A stretch of 64,000 nucleotides of DNA, from NCBI RefSeq assembly GCF_000685295.1, contig NZ_ARYL01000003.1, positions 145,440-209,439 of the forward strand, in the 5' to 3' direction. The position numbers and the translations under genes were made by a program. Source of the stretch: Hyphomonas oceanitis SCH89 (GTDB lineage: Bacteria; Pseudomonadota; Alphaproteobacteria; Caulobacterales; Hyphomonadaceae). Shown in pieces: positions 63,992-64,000 of this stretch; the stretch's first letter is position 1; each line of letters opens with the position of its first letter. The notes under the pieces were generated by a model that saw only the letters and a list, made by a program, of their open reading frames with translations, did not search any database and was not told the DNA's origin.

Positions 63992-64000
63992 GACAGATCG

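Overview
The window looks like chromosome of a GC-rich alphaproteobacterium. The best guess is a marine Hyphomonadaceae/Caulobacterales-type organism, but this is inference without a database search. Supporting signs are the xseB-ispA-dxs order, a UrcA-family protein, DUF805 and PilZ proteins, a two-domain Sua5, a DUF1800/DUF1501 pair, many c-type cytochromes and YceI proteins, several acyl-CoA dehydrogenases, and a large TonB-dependent receptor. About 57 protein genes and one tRNA can be supported. Most of the other long open frames are antisense shadows caused by high GC content.

Layout. 1-6.5 kb: UrcA protein, cytochrome b561/cytochrome c' pair, a winged-helix/TPR regulator, a TetR gene divergent from a PF10118-type metal hydrolase, and a DUF2165 membrane protein. 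6.5-13.7 kb: an accessory zone in which three AT-richer genes alternate with core genes (hemB, a GNAT, an acyl-CoA dehydrogenase). They are an orphan gene with its own promoter; a DUF1963 gene lying exactly between two 121-bp copies of the acyl-CoA dehydrogenase 3' end; and a secreted protein that appears to combine beta-gamma-crystallin repeats, an aerolysin/ETX-like pore-forming region and a B-lectin domain. 13.8-29.4 kb: lipoprotein, metzincin-type metalloprotease, TauD-like dioxygenase, PilZ, 3-hydroxyisobutyryl-CoA hydrolase-like protein, DUF805, MarR regulator, VOC protein behind a MerR-type palindrome, outer-membrane protein, cytochrome c, mutL, FMN hydroxy-acid dehydrogenase, DUF1501/DUF1800.

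29.7-42 kb: a minus-strand run (YceI, cytochrome b561-YceI fusion, Sua5, PaiB-like, FAD dehydrogenase, endonuclease/phosphatase-fold protein), then a DmdC-like acyl-CoA dehydrogenase, an MFS exporter, an RluF-like pseudouridine synthase, gluconokinase and a metallo-beta-lactamase-fold hydrolase. 42-56.3 kb: housekeeping genes (lepB, xseB-ispA-dxs, metG) with paralogous lipoproteins, an acyl-CoA ligase/DUF938 pair, an M19-like protein without the usual HxD ligands, an acid phosphatase, an OmpA-like protein and a GNAT. 56.4 kb to the end: tRNA-Thr(UGU), then a less GC-rich block (gluzincin peptidase lipoprotein, aminotransferase, APC permease, TonB receptor) that reads as a peptide/amino-acid acquisition locus. 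The receptor frame closes early.

The most unusual observations are the tripartite putative pore-forming lectin at 12.0-13.6 kb and the single-gene insertion bracketed by duplicated gene ends just upstream of it.
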